Shown here one piece after another: positions 1-9,068 of a DNA stretch of 52,813 bases. The number at the start of each line of letters is the position of its first letter. Position 1 is the first letter of the stretch. The DNA is from Pseudomonadota bacterium (GTDB taxonomy: Bacteria; Pseudomonadota; Gammaproteobacteria; Steroidobacterales; JBCBZW01): contig JBCCWS010000042.1 in the NCBI GenBank assembly GCA_039193195.1, positions 1 through 52,813 on the forward strand, read 5' to 3'. The notes below the pieces were generated by a model. That model saw nothing but the letters and a program-made list of their open reading frames with translations, was not told where the DNA came from and ran no database searches. The position numbers and the translations under genes are program-made.

Positions 1-399
1 CGCGCTCGGGCTGCATTTGACTAACGCGGCGAGGGCGCCCGTGCTACTCGCCCGTCGGGTCTGCCCAGGGGCAGCGTCCGCGGCGTTGCATCGCTTGCCA
101 ATGGCGATGCCATTGGCTGCGCGACGCGCCTTGCTGACGCTGCCCCTGCGCAGACTGAGCGTTACCCTATATACCAAGCGGTCCACTAGCGCCCCGTTAC
201 CTCTGCGCAGTCGTTCCACAGCGACATAAGCGTCTTCGGCGCGCCCTCCCAAGATCGATTCGACCTGCGTGTAACCGTAAGGCGCTCTCGGACCACCTTG
301 ATCTGAGGATGCGGCGCGCTCCGCGTGCGCTTCGACCGAGTGGTCGCAAGCACCGTCGCCGATGGAGCCGACCTGCCAGTCGCTTCGGCGCCGCCGCAT
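1..399 (-). CDS. Possible partial gene running off the left edge, unrecognised
   Basis: Read on the minus strand from an ATG at 399-397, one frame stays open for about 133 codons to the left edge of the window, with no stop seen. The start is preceded by a weak GGGA. It lies 34 bases from the start of the ArsR-type regulator, so the two would be divergent. The product is rich in Arg, Ala and Gly and I recognise no domain or motif. In DNA this rich in G and C, long open frames arise by chance, so this may not be a gene. A small plus-strand frame (17-229) overlaps it and looks even less protein-like. No other gene is visible in this stretch. Confidence 0.25.
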   Translation of the reverse strand, partial: MRRRRSDWQVGSIGDGACDHSVEAHAERAASSDQGGPRAPYGYTQVESILGGRAEDAYVAVERLRRGNGALVDRLVYRVTLSLRRGSVSKARRAANGIAIGKRCNAADAAPGQTRRASSTGALAALVKCSPSA

Positions 400-433
400 A
401 GTTCCCACTGACTCGAACAGATGGACGGAAGTT

Positions 434-793
434 ATGAATGAGGAACGCGCTCTTGCGGCCCTGTCCGCGCTAGCCCAGCAGACGCGCTTGTCGGTGTTTC
501 GCCTGTTGATCAGCGCGGGCAGCGACGGCCTTGCCGCCGGAGAGATCGCTCAGCGCGTAGGCGCCCGGCCGAACACCCTGTCCACCCACCTGCAGGCCTT
601 GCTTATGGCGGGCCTGGTCTCGCGCGAGCGAAAGGGGCGCAGCATCGTGTATCGCGCGCATTTCGGCGAGGTCAGCAGGTTGCTGACGTTCCTGATGCAG
701 GAGGCGTGCGGCGGGGAAGAGCAGATTTGGCAGCCGGTCAAGCAGGCGATGGACAGTCCTGCGCCGTCGCCCGCCCTGTACCAACCTGTTTGA
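434..793 (+). CDS. ArsR/SmtB-family winged-helix transcriptional regulator
   Basis: A 119-residue protein and a small dimeric DNA-binding repressor type. Residues about 10-85 form the ArsR-type winged helix: an N-terminal helix, a helix-turn-helix around residues 33-60 with the recognition helix NTLSTHLQAL, then a wing with the RERKGRSIVYR pattern. The ELCVCDL-type cysteine metal site of classical ArsR/SmtB sensors is absent, and the only Cys lies in the C-terminal part, so metal sensing is not supported. I chose the ATG at 434 rather than the upstream ATG at 362 because family homology begins there and a GGAAG lies just upstream. It faces the pirin gene convergently. The target is unknown. 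Confidence 0.85.
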   Translation: MNEERALAALSALAQQTRLSVFRLLISAGSDGLAAGEIAQRVGARPNTLSTHLQALLMAGLVSRERKGRSIVYRAHFGEVSRLLTFLMQEACGGEEQIWQPVKQAMDSPAPSPALYQPV

Positions 794-809
794 TCCGATA
801 GGTGAAGGG

Positions 810-832
810 GTGACGACGCCAGTCGTCGTCAC
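810..832. terminator. Hairpin between convergent arsR-like and pirin genes
   Basis: A perfect 8-bp inverted repeat (GTGACGAC at 810-817, GTCGTCAC at 825-832) with a 7-base loop lies between the two convergent stop codons. There is no T-run on either strand, so it may be a transcript-end structure and not a true intrinsic terminator. Confidence 0.3.
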
Positions 833-853
833 CACCAGGATAGCTGGGGGCCC

Positions 854-1558
854 TTAGGGGGCCATGTCGAAGACCAACAATTCGGGCGAATCGGCGATAG
901 CGCCGTAGGCGAGGCTCCGCTCATCGCGTAGAGCCGCGCCGTCTCCCGCCTTGAGCAGCTCGCCATTGACCTCTACCGTGCCGCTCACGATCTGCACCCA
1001 CAGCAGGCGATCCGCACCCACCACGAGAGATCCATCGTCGCCCTCCATCAGCTTGCCGGCGTAGAGGTTGACGTCCTGACTCAGGCTGACGCTCCCCTCG
1101 TGCCCTTCACGACTGGCCACTAGGCGTAGGGCACCGGCTAGCTCCTCGTCAGCGAAGTGACGTTCCTCGTAGCTCGGCGATAGGCGCTCACGCTCGGGCA
1201 TGATCCAGATCTGCAGCATGTGCACCGGCTGCTCCTGCGAGTGATTGAACTCGCTGTGAGAGATGCCCGTCCCAGCCGTCATGCGCTGGACGTCGCCGGG
1301 TCGTATTACGGACCCGGACCCTAGGCTGTCCCTGTGCTCGAGGGCGCCTTTGACGACGTACGTGATGATCTCCATGTCGCGGTGGCTGTGAGTGGGAAAG
1401 CCGGCGCCCGGGGCAATGTGGTCCTCATTGATGACGCGCAGCGGTCCGAACCCCATGTACTTGGGGTCGTAGTAGTGGGCGAAGGAGAAGCTGTGTTGGG
1501 TTTGCAGCCAGCCATGGTCCCCGCCGCCACGCGCCTCGGAACGTCGAACGTCGATCAT
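854..1558 (-). CDS. Pirin family cupin protein (YhhW-like)
   Basis: A 234-residue protein of the bicupin pirin family, close in layout to E. coli YhhW, which has quercetin 2,3-dioxygenase activity in vitro. The four metal ligands are all present and in the usual places: His57 and His59 in FPTHSHRDME, then His101 and Glu103 in GISHSEFNHS. The physiological substrate of such proteins is generally unknown. I chose the ATG at 1558 because an AGGAGG lies 7 bases upstream and homology starts there; the longer frame to 1597 adds 13 unrelated residues. A LysR regulator is divergent 144 bases away, a common arrangement that suggests the regulator controls this gene. Confidence 0.92.
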   Translation of the reverse strand: MIDVRRSEARGGGDHGWLQTQHSFSFAHYYDPKYMGFGPLRVINEDHIAPGAGFPTHSHRDMEIITYVVKGALEHRDSLGSGSVIRPGDVQRMTAGTGISHSEFNHSQEQPVHMLQIWIMPERERLSPSYEERHFADEELAGALRLVASREGHEGSVSLSQDVNLYAGKLMEGDDGSLVVGADRLLWVQIVSGTVEVNGELLKAGDGAALRDERSLAYGAIADSPELLVFDMAP

Positions 1559-1702
1559 CTCTTGCCTCCTGCTGTATTGAACGGCACGGGACACCAATGC
1601 CGCGCTCGCTCCACGGAAGTGGGGGCCCGATAGCCTGGAACAATGACGCCGCGCAGCCCCTCACCGTCGCGCATTCTGCGACAATCGCGCTGGGAGGTAT
1701 CC

Positions 1703-2629
1703 ATGGACAAGTTCTCGGCGCTGAAGGCATTTGTCGCCGTCGTGGAGCACGGCAACTTCGCCGCGGCAGCGCGTGCGTTAGGGCTGTCGCGCTCGCAGGT
1801 CAATCGTACGGTGATCCATCTTGAGGATGCGCTCGAAGTGCATCTGTTCAATCGCACCACCCGGGCCGTCGCCCTAACGCCGTCCGGCCAGGCTTTCTAC
1901 GACCGTGTGAAGTCCGTGCTAGCTGATCTGAACGAGGCAGAACAAGCGCTCCGGGCCGATCACGAGGTGCCTCAGGGGGAGATGCGCATCAACGCGCCGA
2001 TGTCCTTCGGCATCCGTTACCTGGGACCGGCGCTGGCGAGCTTCATGCGCGAGTACCCAAAGGTTCGGGTTCAGCTGTCCCTAAGTGACCGATTCGTCGA
2101 TCCGGTCGCCGAAGGCTTCGACATGACCGTACGCATTGCCGAGCCCAGCGACTTGCCCTCGTTGATAGAGCATACGATCGTTCCCATTAGGCGCCTGATC
2201 TGTGCCTCACCTGCCTTTATTGCTGAGCATGGGAGACCCGAGTGCTTGTCATCACTGGCGGCGCTGCCGTGCCTGCACTACGGTAACCTACCGACGGGAA
2301 ACGTGTGGCGTCTGCGCCGCGAAGGGGCACCTTGGGAGGACGTACGGGTCAACGGCGTGCTGTGTGCGAACAACGCCGAGGTGTTACGCGATGCGGCCGT
2401 GGGCGGTTTGGGCCTCGCCTTGCTGCCCACCTTCGTTGCGCCAGAGGAGCTTGCCGACGGCCGCCTGCAGGCAGTGCTTCGGGATTACTCAGCCGCGCCG
2501 ATCGCCCTGACCTTGCTGTATCCGCCTAATCGCCACCTATCCGCACGAACGCGCCTGTTCGTGAAATTCATGCACGAGCATTTTGCTTCGCTGGACGAGG
2601 ATGGCGCGGCTATCGCGCAGGGGGATTGA
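1703..2629 (+). CDS. LysR-family transcriptional regulator
   Basis: A 308-residue protein, the usual length for the family. The N-terminal winged helix-turn-helix occupies residues 1-60, with the pattern FAAAARALGLSRSQVNRTV followed by the conserved FNRTTRAVALTPSG stretch. The effector-binding domain, of periplasmic-binding-protein fold, covers about residues 90-295. It is of the CrgA-like subgroup that includes many regulators beside pirin or quinone reductase genes. The start at 1703 is set by GGGAGG at 1692-1697; an upstream ATG at 1643 lies inside the likely divergent promoter. The shared upstream region with pirin suggests mutual regulation. The effector is unknown. Confidence 0.93.
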   Translation: MDKFSALKAFVAVVEHGNFAAAARALGLSRSQVNRTVIHLEDALEVHLFNRTTRAVALTPSGQAFYDRVKSVLADLNEAEQALRADHEVPQGEMRINAPMSFGIRYLGPALASFMREYPKVRVQLSLSDRFVDPVAEGFDMTVRIAEPSDLPSLIEHTIVPIRRLICASPAFIAEHGRPECLSSLAALPCLHYGNLPTGNVWRLRREGAPWEDVRVNGVLCANNAEVLRDAAVGGLGLALLPTFVAPEELADGRLQAVLRDYSAAPIALTLLYPPNRHLSARTRLFVKFMHEHFASLDEDGAAIAQGD

Positions 2630-2738
2630 AATCGCTCTCCTGTGGCACCATTTCCTGCACATCTTTGGATTTGTGTCCCGCGGCGAGCCCCTCTCAGATG
2701 GGCGCTCGGGGCATTGGTGAACACGCGAGGGGGCACCC

Positions 2739-3734
2739 ATGCAGTACAAGGACTACTACGCCATCATGGGCGTTGCCCGCGACGCCAGCGCGGATGACAT
2801 CAAGAAGGCGTATCGCAAGCTAGCGGGCAAGTATCACCCGGACAAGAGCGACCATCCCGATGCGGAACAACGCTTCAAGGAGGTCGGTGAGGCGTACGAA
2901 GTACTCAAGGATCCGCACAAGCGCGAGGCCTACGATACGCTCGGGCCGAGTTATCGCCCCGGCCAAGAGTTCCGCCCGCCACCGGGTTGGGAGCAGATGT
3001 TCGGTGGCGGCGCTGGTCCGGGTGCTGCCGGCGGTGCCGAGTTTTCGGACTTCTTCCGCTCCCTGTTTGGCGGCGGTGGGTTTCAGGCGGGTGCCGGCCA
3101 GGCTGGCGGCTTTCGCCGCGGTTTCGGGGCTGGCCGCGCGGGTCCCTTCGGTGGCGCTGGTGGTGGGCCCTTCGAGCGCACCCAGCACGCTCGGCGGGGG
3201 GAGGACGCGCAGGCGCGGGTGCACATCGATATCGAGGATGCCTACGCAGGTAGCACGCGGCAGATCACCGTGAGCGGTAGCCCAAGCGGCGGAGGGCGCA
3301 CCTTGAGCGTGCGCGTGCCAAAGGGGATTCGTGAGGGTCAACAGATTCGCTTGGCTGGCCAAGGGCAGAGGGGGCTCGGCGGTGGGCCAGCCGGGGATCT
3401 CTTGCTCGAGGTGGTCTTTCGCGACCATCCCTTGTGGAGAGTCGAGGGCAGCGATGTGCTGGTCGAGGTACCCGTGGCGCCGTGGGTGGCCGCGCTCGGC
3501 GGCACGGCGGCGGTGCGCACGCCCACTGGAGCGATAGACCTGCGTATCCCCGAGGGGTCTCAAGCCGGTCGCCGGCTGCGCCTGCGCGGCAAGGGACTGC
3601 CATCGAAAACACCCGGCGATCTCTACGCTGTGATCAAGGTGGAGCTCCCGCCCGCGCGCGAACCGGAGCAGCGAGCGGCTTGGGAGCGCTTCCGCGACAG
3701 CTTTGAGGCGCCGGAACAGGCCAGCGATGGCTGA
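2739..3734 (+). CDS. cbpA: CbpA-like DnaJ-class co-chaperone
   Basis: A 331-residue type II J-domain protein that stimulates the ATPase of DnaK. The J domain covers residues 1-70 with HPD at 33-35. A long Gly/Phe-rich linker runs from about 80 to 150, and the two-part C-terminal substrate-binding domain follows, with the [19 protein letters not shown] pattern. The CxxCxGxG zinc-finger repeats of true DnaJ are absent, which puts it with CbpA (curved-DNA-binding protein). The cbpM modulator that follows cbpA in E. coli is missing here. The next gene starts 8 bases before this stop, so the two are translationally coupled. Confidence 0.92.
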   Translation: MQYKDYYAIMGVARDASADDIKKAYRKLAGKYHPDKSDHPDAEQRFKEVGEAYEVLKDPHKREAYDTLGPSYRPGQEFRPPPGWEQMFGGGAGPGAAGGAEFSDFFRSLFGGGGFQAGAGQAGGFRRGFGAGRAGPFGGAGGGPFERTQHARRGEDAQARVHIDIEDAYAGSTRQITVSGSPSGGGRTLSVRVPKGIREGQQIRLAGQGQRGLGGGPAGDLLLEVVFRDHPLWRVEGSDVLVEVPVAPWVAALGGTAAVRTPTGAIDLRIPEGSQAGRRLRLRGKGLPSKTPGDLYAVIKVELPPAREPEQRAAWERFRDSFEAPEQASDG

Positions 3735-4595
3735 GGGTGATCCCTTCCCGAGTATCGGCGAAGCGCAGGCACGCGGGGAGATTGCGGCGATCTATGCGGA
3801 TATCCGCCGCACGCTAGAGGCTCCCCTGGTTAACCTGGTGTGGCGCGCTCTCGCCGCCGTGCCTGGCGCTTTGCCTTGGGCGTGGGGCAGTGTGAAGCCG
3901 CTGCATGGCAACGGGCGTGCTGCACGGGCTGCAGAGCGCCTCAGGAACACCTTGGTGCTACCGTCCGTGCGCACGATCAGCGCGTGCGATCTGCGAGTAA
4001 ACGGCGTCTCAGAGATGGCGGAGCGACAGATCGTGCGGACTGTCGTCAGCTATGCTCGAGCGAACTTGATCAACGCGGTCACATTCTCCGCCCTTCAAGT
4101 CATGCCCGTTGGGGGGCAAGCGCCTTCAGCGTGGTTGGGTGCGCGGGTGGAGCGGGTCTCTCTGCGCGAAGTCGATGACGAGCCTTTGCCATCGCTTCTA
4201 GCGATGGGCGAGATGTCGCCCGCTACGGCCGAACAGGTTCGTCAGGTAAGTTGCCTCGGCAGGGACCCACGAACGGAGGAGGTTCAGGTGAGTCTGCCTC
4301 GCCAGCTCGCCCATTGGCCAGGATTCCTCGGGCTTTGGCTTGAGGCGTTCGCCGATGCTGAGCAGGACGGTTCGCTGCGTGAGGCTGCTGACCTGGCCGC
4401 GGACGCTGTGCGCACTGAGGGCGGGCGGTTGGCGCAGGGCGCTAGCGCGCTCACGGTGCTATCGGACCCGAAGGGGCAAGCGCAAGCGCGAGCGATCATC
4501 GAGGCGATCGTGCCGATGCCGATAGGGCGGATGCTGGTGCTGGTGGAGACGCTTCGCCGAGCACTGGGAGAGCGTGCTTTGCCCCCCCGGAGGAG

Positions 4596-4617
<22 letters not shown>
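3727..4617 (+). CDS. DehI-type 2-haloacid dehalogenase-like protein
   Basis: A 296-residue protein that matches the DehI family (group I 2-haloacid dehalogenases and uncharacterised relatives). The hallmark is the internal duplication: [13 protein letters not shown] followed by [10 protein letters not shown] near the N-terminus, and a second all-helical copy from about residue 160 with [17 protein letters not shown]. Known members hydrolyse D- and L-2-haloacids by direct attack of water. I cannot confirm the catalytic Asp/Asn by alignment, so enzymatic activity is inference. The ATG at 3727 overlaps the cbpA stop by 8 bases. The last 22 bases overlap the 3' end of the convergent tRNA-Leu gene, so the tRNA supplies the C-terminal codons and the stop. 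Confidence 0.7.
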
Positions 4618-4682
<65 letters not shown>

Positions 4683-4722
4683 CCGCCCGCGGGCACGGCT
4701 GGCCGGCGCGGGAAGATCGAGA

Positions 4723-4751
4723 AAGATAGTGGCGACGTGTAAGCTTGTCAA
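4723..4751 (-). promoter_or_regulatory. Sigma-70 promoter of tRNA-Leu
   Basis: On the minus strand a perfect -35 box TTGACA (4751-4746) and a -10 box TATCTT (4728-4723) are separated by 17 bases. Transcription would start about 34 bases before the mature tRNA, in a GC-rich stretch as is usual for stable RNA promoters. Confidence 0.8.
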
Positions 4752-4871
4752 TCGCACCGTACGGGCCAGGGCCTAGTCCGTGGCCCACGCCGATTGTCGC
4801 GAGGCGATCGCATCCCCTGTACATCTAGTCAATTCGCCCGGCGCTAGCAATGGCCGCGGCAGGAGGACCAT

Positions 4872-7160
4872 TTGGCGAACAAGAAAAAGAAAAAGATCTC
4901 AAAGAAGCGCGCGACGACGAGCAGCATCAGTAAGGGTGGCTGGCAGGAGCGAGATCCCAACTTCGCGCGCGAGCAAGCACGCTACGACGAGCCTATCCCA
5001 AGTCGAGAGCTCATCCTCGAAGTGCTTCGCGACTACGCGGCACCGATGAGCTTCGCCGCCCTCACCGGGGAGCTGCAGGTGAAGGGCCAGTCGCGCCGTC
5101 ATGCGCTCAAGACCCGCCTGCGAGCGATGACGCGCGACGCCCAGATTATTTGTAATCGTCGCGACGAGTACTGCCTGGTGGATTTGATTCCTCTGGTCAC
5201 CGGCCGCGTAAGCGGCCACCGCGATGGTTACGGTTTCCTCGTTCCGGACGATGGCAGCGACGACATCTACCTCTCGTCGCGGCAGATGCGCGAGGTCATG
5301 CACGGAGATCGGGCCGCCGTGCGCGTGCGCGGCTTCGACCGCCGCGGGCGACCGGATGGAGCAATCGCCGAAGTACTCGAGCACGCGAATACGCTGGTCC
5401 CGGGGCGCCTCGTGCGCGAGCATGGCGTTGGCTTTGTCATCCCAGACAACCCGCGTCTCACCCACCGCATCATCATCCCAAAGGGCGCGGCCGCCAAGGC
5501 GCGGGACCACGAGATGGTGGTGGCGCAAATCACCTCGCCGCCCACGGCCGAGGCGGAGGCGATCGGCCGTGTGGTCGAGGTGCTCGGCAGCCCCGACAAG
5601 CCGGGATTAGCCACGGAGATTGCCATGCGCAGTCATGGTCTGCCGTGGGATTGGCCTGGCGCCGTAGCCGCGCAGGCCGCCAAGCTCCCCAAGCGCGTGC
5701 CGAGCACGGCGAAGCGAGGGCGGGAGGATATGCGCGAACTGCCCTTAGTCACGATCGATGGGGAGGACGCGCGCGACTTCGACGATGCGGTGTACTGCAA
5801 GGCCACCAAGAGCGGTTTTCAGCTTATTGTCGCGATAGCTGATGTGTCGCACTACGTCCTGCCGGGCAGCGCCCTCGATGAGGAGGCTCACGAGCGTGGG
5901 ACGTCCGTGTATTTCCCCGACCGGGTGGTGCCGATGTTGCCGGAAGCGCTGTCGAACGAGCTCTGCTCGTTGAAGCCAAAGGTGGATCGCCTCGCCATGG
6001 TCTGCGACATGCGGATCAGCGCGGAGGGTAAGGTCACGCGGGCGAAGTTCTCCGAGGCCGTGATTCGCTCCCATGCGCGCCTCACTTACACCCAAGTTGG
6101 CGCGGCGCTCGGCGGCGATCGAAAGGCGCAGAGCGCCCTCGAACCGCACGTGCGGAGCAACGTGCAGGCGCTGCATGCGATGTACCGCGTGATGGCCAAA
6201 GCGCGCCGTCGTCGCGGAGCGATCGACTTCGACATGCCTCAGCTACGCGCGGAACTCGATGATCAGGGGCGAATCACGGGCTTCGCTGTGGCTGAGCGGA
6301 ACGATGCGCACAAGCTCATCGAAGAGGCGATGATCGCCGCCAACGTGCAGGCTGCGAAGTTTCTGAAGCGCCACCGTATCCCCGCCCTTTACCGTCGCCA
6401 CGATGTGCCGGATGAAGATCGCATCGAGTCGCTGCGCGAGTTCCTGCGTTCCGTGAACCTACGGTTGGCCAGCACCTCGAAGCTCAAGCCCGGTGACCTG
6501 CGCCGCCTCCTTGAGCAGGCCCGCGGTAGGGAAGACGCGGAGCTGATCGAGACCGTGGTGTTGCGTTCTATGTCGCTAGCCATCTACCACCCGATCTCCG
6601 ACGGGCATTTCGGATTGGCCCTGGCGGACTACGCTCACTTCACCTCACCGATTCGCCGCTATCCCGACCTGTTGGTCCACCGCGGCATTCGTCACGTACT
6701 GCGCGGAGGAAAGGCGCGGGACTTCGCCTACGACCGCCAGCGCATGGAGCAGCTCGGCAAACACTGCTCTGCCACCGAAAGGCGCGCCGACGAAGCCACG
6801 CGGGAGGTGATGGACTGGTTGAAGTGCGAGCTCATGGCGGACCACGTGGGGGATCACTTCGATGCGGTCGTTACCGGGGTCACCAACTTCGGCGTGTTCG
6901 TGCAGCTGGCGGACTCGCGGGTCGAGGGCCTAGTGCACGTGACCGCGCTTGGCCAAGACTACTTCGTGCATCAGCCAGAGTTGCACCGCCTGGTCGGGCG
7001 CAGCTCTGGCATGACCTACAGCTTGGCGGATCGCCTTCGGGTGCAGGTAGCCAAAGTGGACATGGAAGCGCGGCGCATCGACTTCGAGCTCGTGGAGGGC
7101 GGCGGGCGCTCATCGACGCGAGGGCGCGGCAAGCGTCGACGCGGCGCGCGCGGGCGGTGA
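4872..7160 (+). CDS. rnr: Ribonuclease R
   Basis: A 762-residue 3'-5' exoribonuclease that degrades structured RNA and helps in rRNA quality control. In order: a Lys-rich N-terminus, a winged-helix domain (about 40-105), cold-shock OB folds (about 110-260), the RNB catalytic domain (about 290-620) with the metal-binding signature IDGEDARDFDDAV, an S1 domain (about 665-735) and a basic C-terminal tail rich in Arg and Gly. This is the domain order of RNase R; RNase II lacks the basic tail. Translation starts at TTG 4872, set by AGGAGG at 4861-4866. The stop overlaps the start of rlmB by four bases (GTGA), as in the conserved rnr-rlmB operon. Confidence 0.96.
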   Translation: MANKKKKKISKKRATTSSISKGGWQERDPNFAREQARYDEPIPSRELILEVLRDYAAPMSFAALTGELQVKGQSRRHALKTRLRAMTRDAQIICNRRDEYCLVDLIPLVTGRVSGHRDGYGFLVPDDGSDDIYLSSRQMREVMHGDRAAVRVRGFDRRGRPDGAIAEVLEHANTLVPGRLVREHGVGFVIPDNPRLTHRIIIPKGAAAKARDHEMVVAQITSPPTAEAEAIGRVVEVLGSPDKPGLATEIAMRSHGLPWDWPGAVAAQAAKLPKRVPSTAKRGREDMRELPLVTIDGEDARDFDDAVYCKATKSGFQLIVAIADVSHYVLPGSALDEEAHERGTSVYFPDRVVPMLPEALSNELCSLKPKVDRLAMVCDMRISAEGKVTRAKFSEAVIRSHARLTYTQVGAALGGDRKAQSALEPHVRSNVQALHAMYRVMAKARRRRGAIDFDMPQLRAELDDQGRITGFAVAERNDAHKLIEEAMIAANVQAAKFLKRHRIPALYRRHDVPDEDRIESLREFLRSVNLRLASTSKLKPGDLRRLLEQARGREDAELIETVVLRSMSLAIYHPISDGHFGLALADYAHFTSPIRRYPDLLVHRGIRHVLRGGKARDFAYDRQRMEQLGKHCSATERRADEATREVMDWLKCELMADHVGDHFDAVVTGVTNFGVFVQLADSRVEGLVHVTALGQDYFVHQPELHRLVGRSSGMTYSLADRLRVQVAKVDMEARRIDFELVEGGGRSSTRGRGKRRRGARGR

Positions 7161-7990
7161 GTGAGCGCGAGCGAAACCGCCATGCGCGGCATCTGCGTCG
7201 TGAGCGGCGCGGCGGCGCGGCGGTCGATGCCGACGTCGTGTTCGGTCTGCACGCCGTGCGTCACCTGTTGGAAGCGCAAGGTGAGGCGGCAGCTGGGCTG
7301 ATCAGTCGCCTGCTAGTGCAGACTGGCCGAGAAGATGAGCGCTTGCGCGAGGTGATCGCCCTGGCATCGCAGGTCGGGGTGAGGGTTGATTCGGTGCCGC
7401 GTTCGGAGCTAGACCGACGCGTGCGGGGCCGACACCAGGGCGTGATCGCCTGCTACGTGGAGCGACCCACGCTCCCCTTGGACGCGCTCGCCGCCGAGCT
7501 GCGCCAACACGATGGCGAGCACCCGGCCCTACTTCTCGTGCTCGACGGCGTGCAAGATCCGCATAACTTGGGAGCTTGCCTACGCTCGGCCAATGCGGCG
7601 GGTGTCAACGCTGTTATCGTGCCCCGCGACCGCGCCGCCGGCCTCTCGCCGACCGTCCGCAAAGTCGCCTGCGGGGCGGCGGAGTCGACCCCGTTGGTGA
7701 CCGTGACTAATCTGGCGCGCGCACTCGGCCAGCTCAGTGAGGCGGGGGTGCGCCTCGTCGGTACCTCCGATCAAGCCTCGGAGCCCTTGTGGCGAGCTGA
7801 TCTTCAGGGGCCCACGGCGATCGTGATGGGTGGAGAGGCGAGGGGGCTGCGCCGGCTCACCGCGCAGGCCTGTGACCAGTTGGTGCAGCTGCCGATGGCC
7901 GGCGTCGTGGAGAGTCTCAACGTCTCAGTCGCGGCAGGTGTTTGCCTGTTCGAAGCAGTCAGGCAACGAAACGGGGCTACCAGTTTCTAG
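7157..7990 (+). CDS. rlmB: 23S rRNA (guanosine-2251-2'-O)-methyltransferase
   Basis: SPOUT-family methyltransferase that modifies G2251 in the peptidyl-transferase region of 23S rRNA using S-adenosylmethionine. The N-terminal substrate-binding domain begins at FGLHAVRHLLEA. The knotted catalytic domain shows the three TrmH/SpoU motifs: DGVQDPHNLGACLRSA, IVMGGEARGLRR and LPMAGVVESLNVSVAAG. From GTG 7157 the protein has 277 residues, about 30 longer than E. coli RlmB. An in-frame GTG at 7238 would give the usual length, so the start is uncertain between the two. I chose 7157 because it overlaps the rnr stop and explains coupling. An AT-rich stretch (about 7990-8045) follows the stop. Confidence 0.95.
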   Translation: MSERERNRHARHLRRERRGGAAVDADVVFGLHAVRHLLEAQGEAAAGLISRLLVQTGREDERLREVIALASQVGVRVDSVPRSELDRRVRGRHQGVIACYVERPTLPLDALAAELRQHDGEHPALLLVLDGVQDPHNLGACLRSANAAGVNAVIVPRDRAAGLSPTVRKVACGAAESTPLVTVTNLARALGQLSEAGVRLVGTSDQASEPLWRADLQGPTAIVMGGEARGLRRLTAQACDQLVQLPMAGVVESLNVSVAAGVCLFEAVRQRNGATSF

Positions 7991-8093
7991 ATTAAGTATC
8001 ATAAAAAGTTCTTAAGCCCTTGTTTTATATATTCTTAAAACTTACCGAGGCGAGGGCGTTGAGCCCTAGGTGATGACCCGTAGACCGGGGCGC

Positions 8094-8122
8094 TTGTGAG
8101 CACCGGGAGGGGCGCGTATCAT
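8094..8122 (+). promoter_or_regulatory. Likely promoter of the rpsF operon
   Basis: TTGTGA at 8094-8099 and TATCAT at 8117-8122 are separated by exactly 17 bases, a good sigma-70 match in a GC-rich background. It lies about 80 bases upstream of rpsF, leaving room for a structured leader. The AT-rich block at 7990-8045 upstream could act as an UP-like element or hold a second promoter. Confidence 0.6.
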
Positions 8123-8131
8123 CCGCCGGCT

Positions 8132-8179
8132 TCCCGGGACCAGCCCGGGACACTCCTTGCCTCACCCAAACGGGGAGGC
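8132..8179 (+). promoter_or_regulatory. Structured rpsF leader, candidate S6:S18 autoregulatory RNA
   Basis: Two hairpins are visible in the leader. The first is TCCCGGG (8132-8138) paired with CCCGGGA (8144-8150). The second (about 8159-8179) pairs GCCTC plus CCC with GGG plus GAGGC around an AAAC loop, with one bulged A, and is followed by CCG before the Shine-Dalgarno. Many bacteria regulate rpsF through an mRNA structure with a conserved CCG that binds the S6:S18 complex. That this leader belongs to that class is inference from position and shape. Confidence 0.35.
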
Positions 8180-8202
8180 CGTCAGTCCGTGAGGAGACAC
8201 TC

Positions 8203-8679
8203 TTGCGACATTACGAGATCGTTTTTCTGGTCCATCCGGATCAGAGCGAGCAGGTGCCTGCCATGCTCGAACGCTACCGCTCCATCATCGAGGGAGCCGG
8301 TGGCACCATCCACCGTCAGGAGGATTGGGGCCGGCGCCAGCTCGCCTTCCCAATCAATAAGGTTCACAAAGCACACTACGTGCTGCTGAACGTGGAATGC
8401 GAGAAGGCGACGCTCGATGAGATCGTCTCTGCCTTCCGCTTCAACGACGCCGTGTTGCGCCATCTGGTGCTAAATCGCGAAGAGGCCGTGACCGAGCCCT
8501 CGCCGATGATGCGCAAGGACGAGGAGAAGGACGGCCGCGAGCGCCGTCGGGATCGTCCGGAACGCGGTAGCCGGGAGGGTGACGGAGACGCGCCCGCGCC
8601 CCGCCGTGAGGAGGCAACGGCCGAGGAAGCAGCGCCGGCGGGCGACGCGGACGAGGCGGACGCGGACAGCACCGACTGA
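8203..8679 (+). CDS. rpsF: 30S ribosomal protein S6
   Basis: A 158-residue S6, which binds S18 and 16S rRNA in the platform of the small subunit. Residues 1-100 are the conserved core, starting [16 protein letters not shown] and including the [14 protein letters not shown] stretch. From about residue 105 a charged low-complexity tail, rich in Glu, Asp, Arg and Ala, extends it some 25 residues beyond the E. coli protein; acidic S6 tails are the substrate of RimK-type glutamylation in some bacteria, though no C-terminal Glu-Glu is present here. TTG 8203 is the start, with GAGGAG at 8191-8196. It is the first gene of the rpsF-rpsR-membrane protein-rplI-dnaB cluster. Confidence 0.97.
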   Translation: MRHYEIVFLVHPDQSEQVPAMLERYRSIIEGAGGTIHRQEDWGRRQLAFPINKVHKAHYVLLNVECEKATLDEIVSAFRFNDAVLRHLVLNREEAVTEPSPMMRKDEEKDGRERRRDRPERGSREGDGDAPAPRREEATAEEAAPAGDADEADADSTD

Positions 8680-8741
8680 ACCAACTTTCGAGGGCGTAGG
8701 CCGCGCAGTCGCGCACGCCCCACTGACCTGGAGGGATTCCC

Positions 8742-8966
8742 ATGGCGCGTTTCTTCCGACGCCGCAAGTTCTGTAAGTTCACCGCCGAGGGCGTGAAAGA
8801 GATCGACTACAAGGATCTCAACACGCTGAAGGGCTACATCGGCGAGAGCGGCAAGATTGTGCCGAGCCGCATCACGGGCACCAAAACGCGCTATCAGCGT
8901 CAGCTCGCGGTGGCGGTCAAGCGGGCACGCTATCTCGCCCTTCTGCCCTACACTGATAGGCACTGA
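8742..8966 (+). CDS. rpsR: 30S ribosomal protein S18
   Basis: A 74-residue S18, full length for the family, partner of S6 in the 30S platform. It shows the [10 protein letters not shown] start, the conserved [12 protein letters not shown] segment and the [11 protein letters not shown] end. A single Cys is kept at residue 9, so it is the C+ form only in part and unlikely to bind zinc. GGAGGG at 8730-8735 sets the start. It follows rpsF by 62 bases. Confidence 0.98.
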   Translation: MARFFRRRKFCKFTAEGVKEIDYKDLNTLKGYIGESGKIVPSRITGTKTRYQRQLAVAVKRARYLALLPYTDRH

Positions 8967-9068
8967 TCACGGCGGTGACCTCACTGGGCACCGGCGCTGC
9001 TTCTGCGAGCGTCGGGCACGGGGTAGCGTCGCCTGACGGTCGTATCGGCCGGTCGTGCCACCGCTGAC

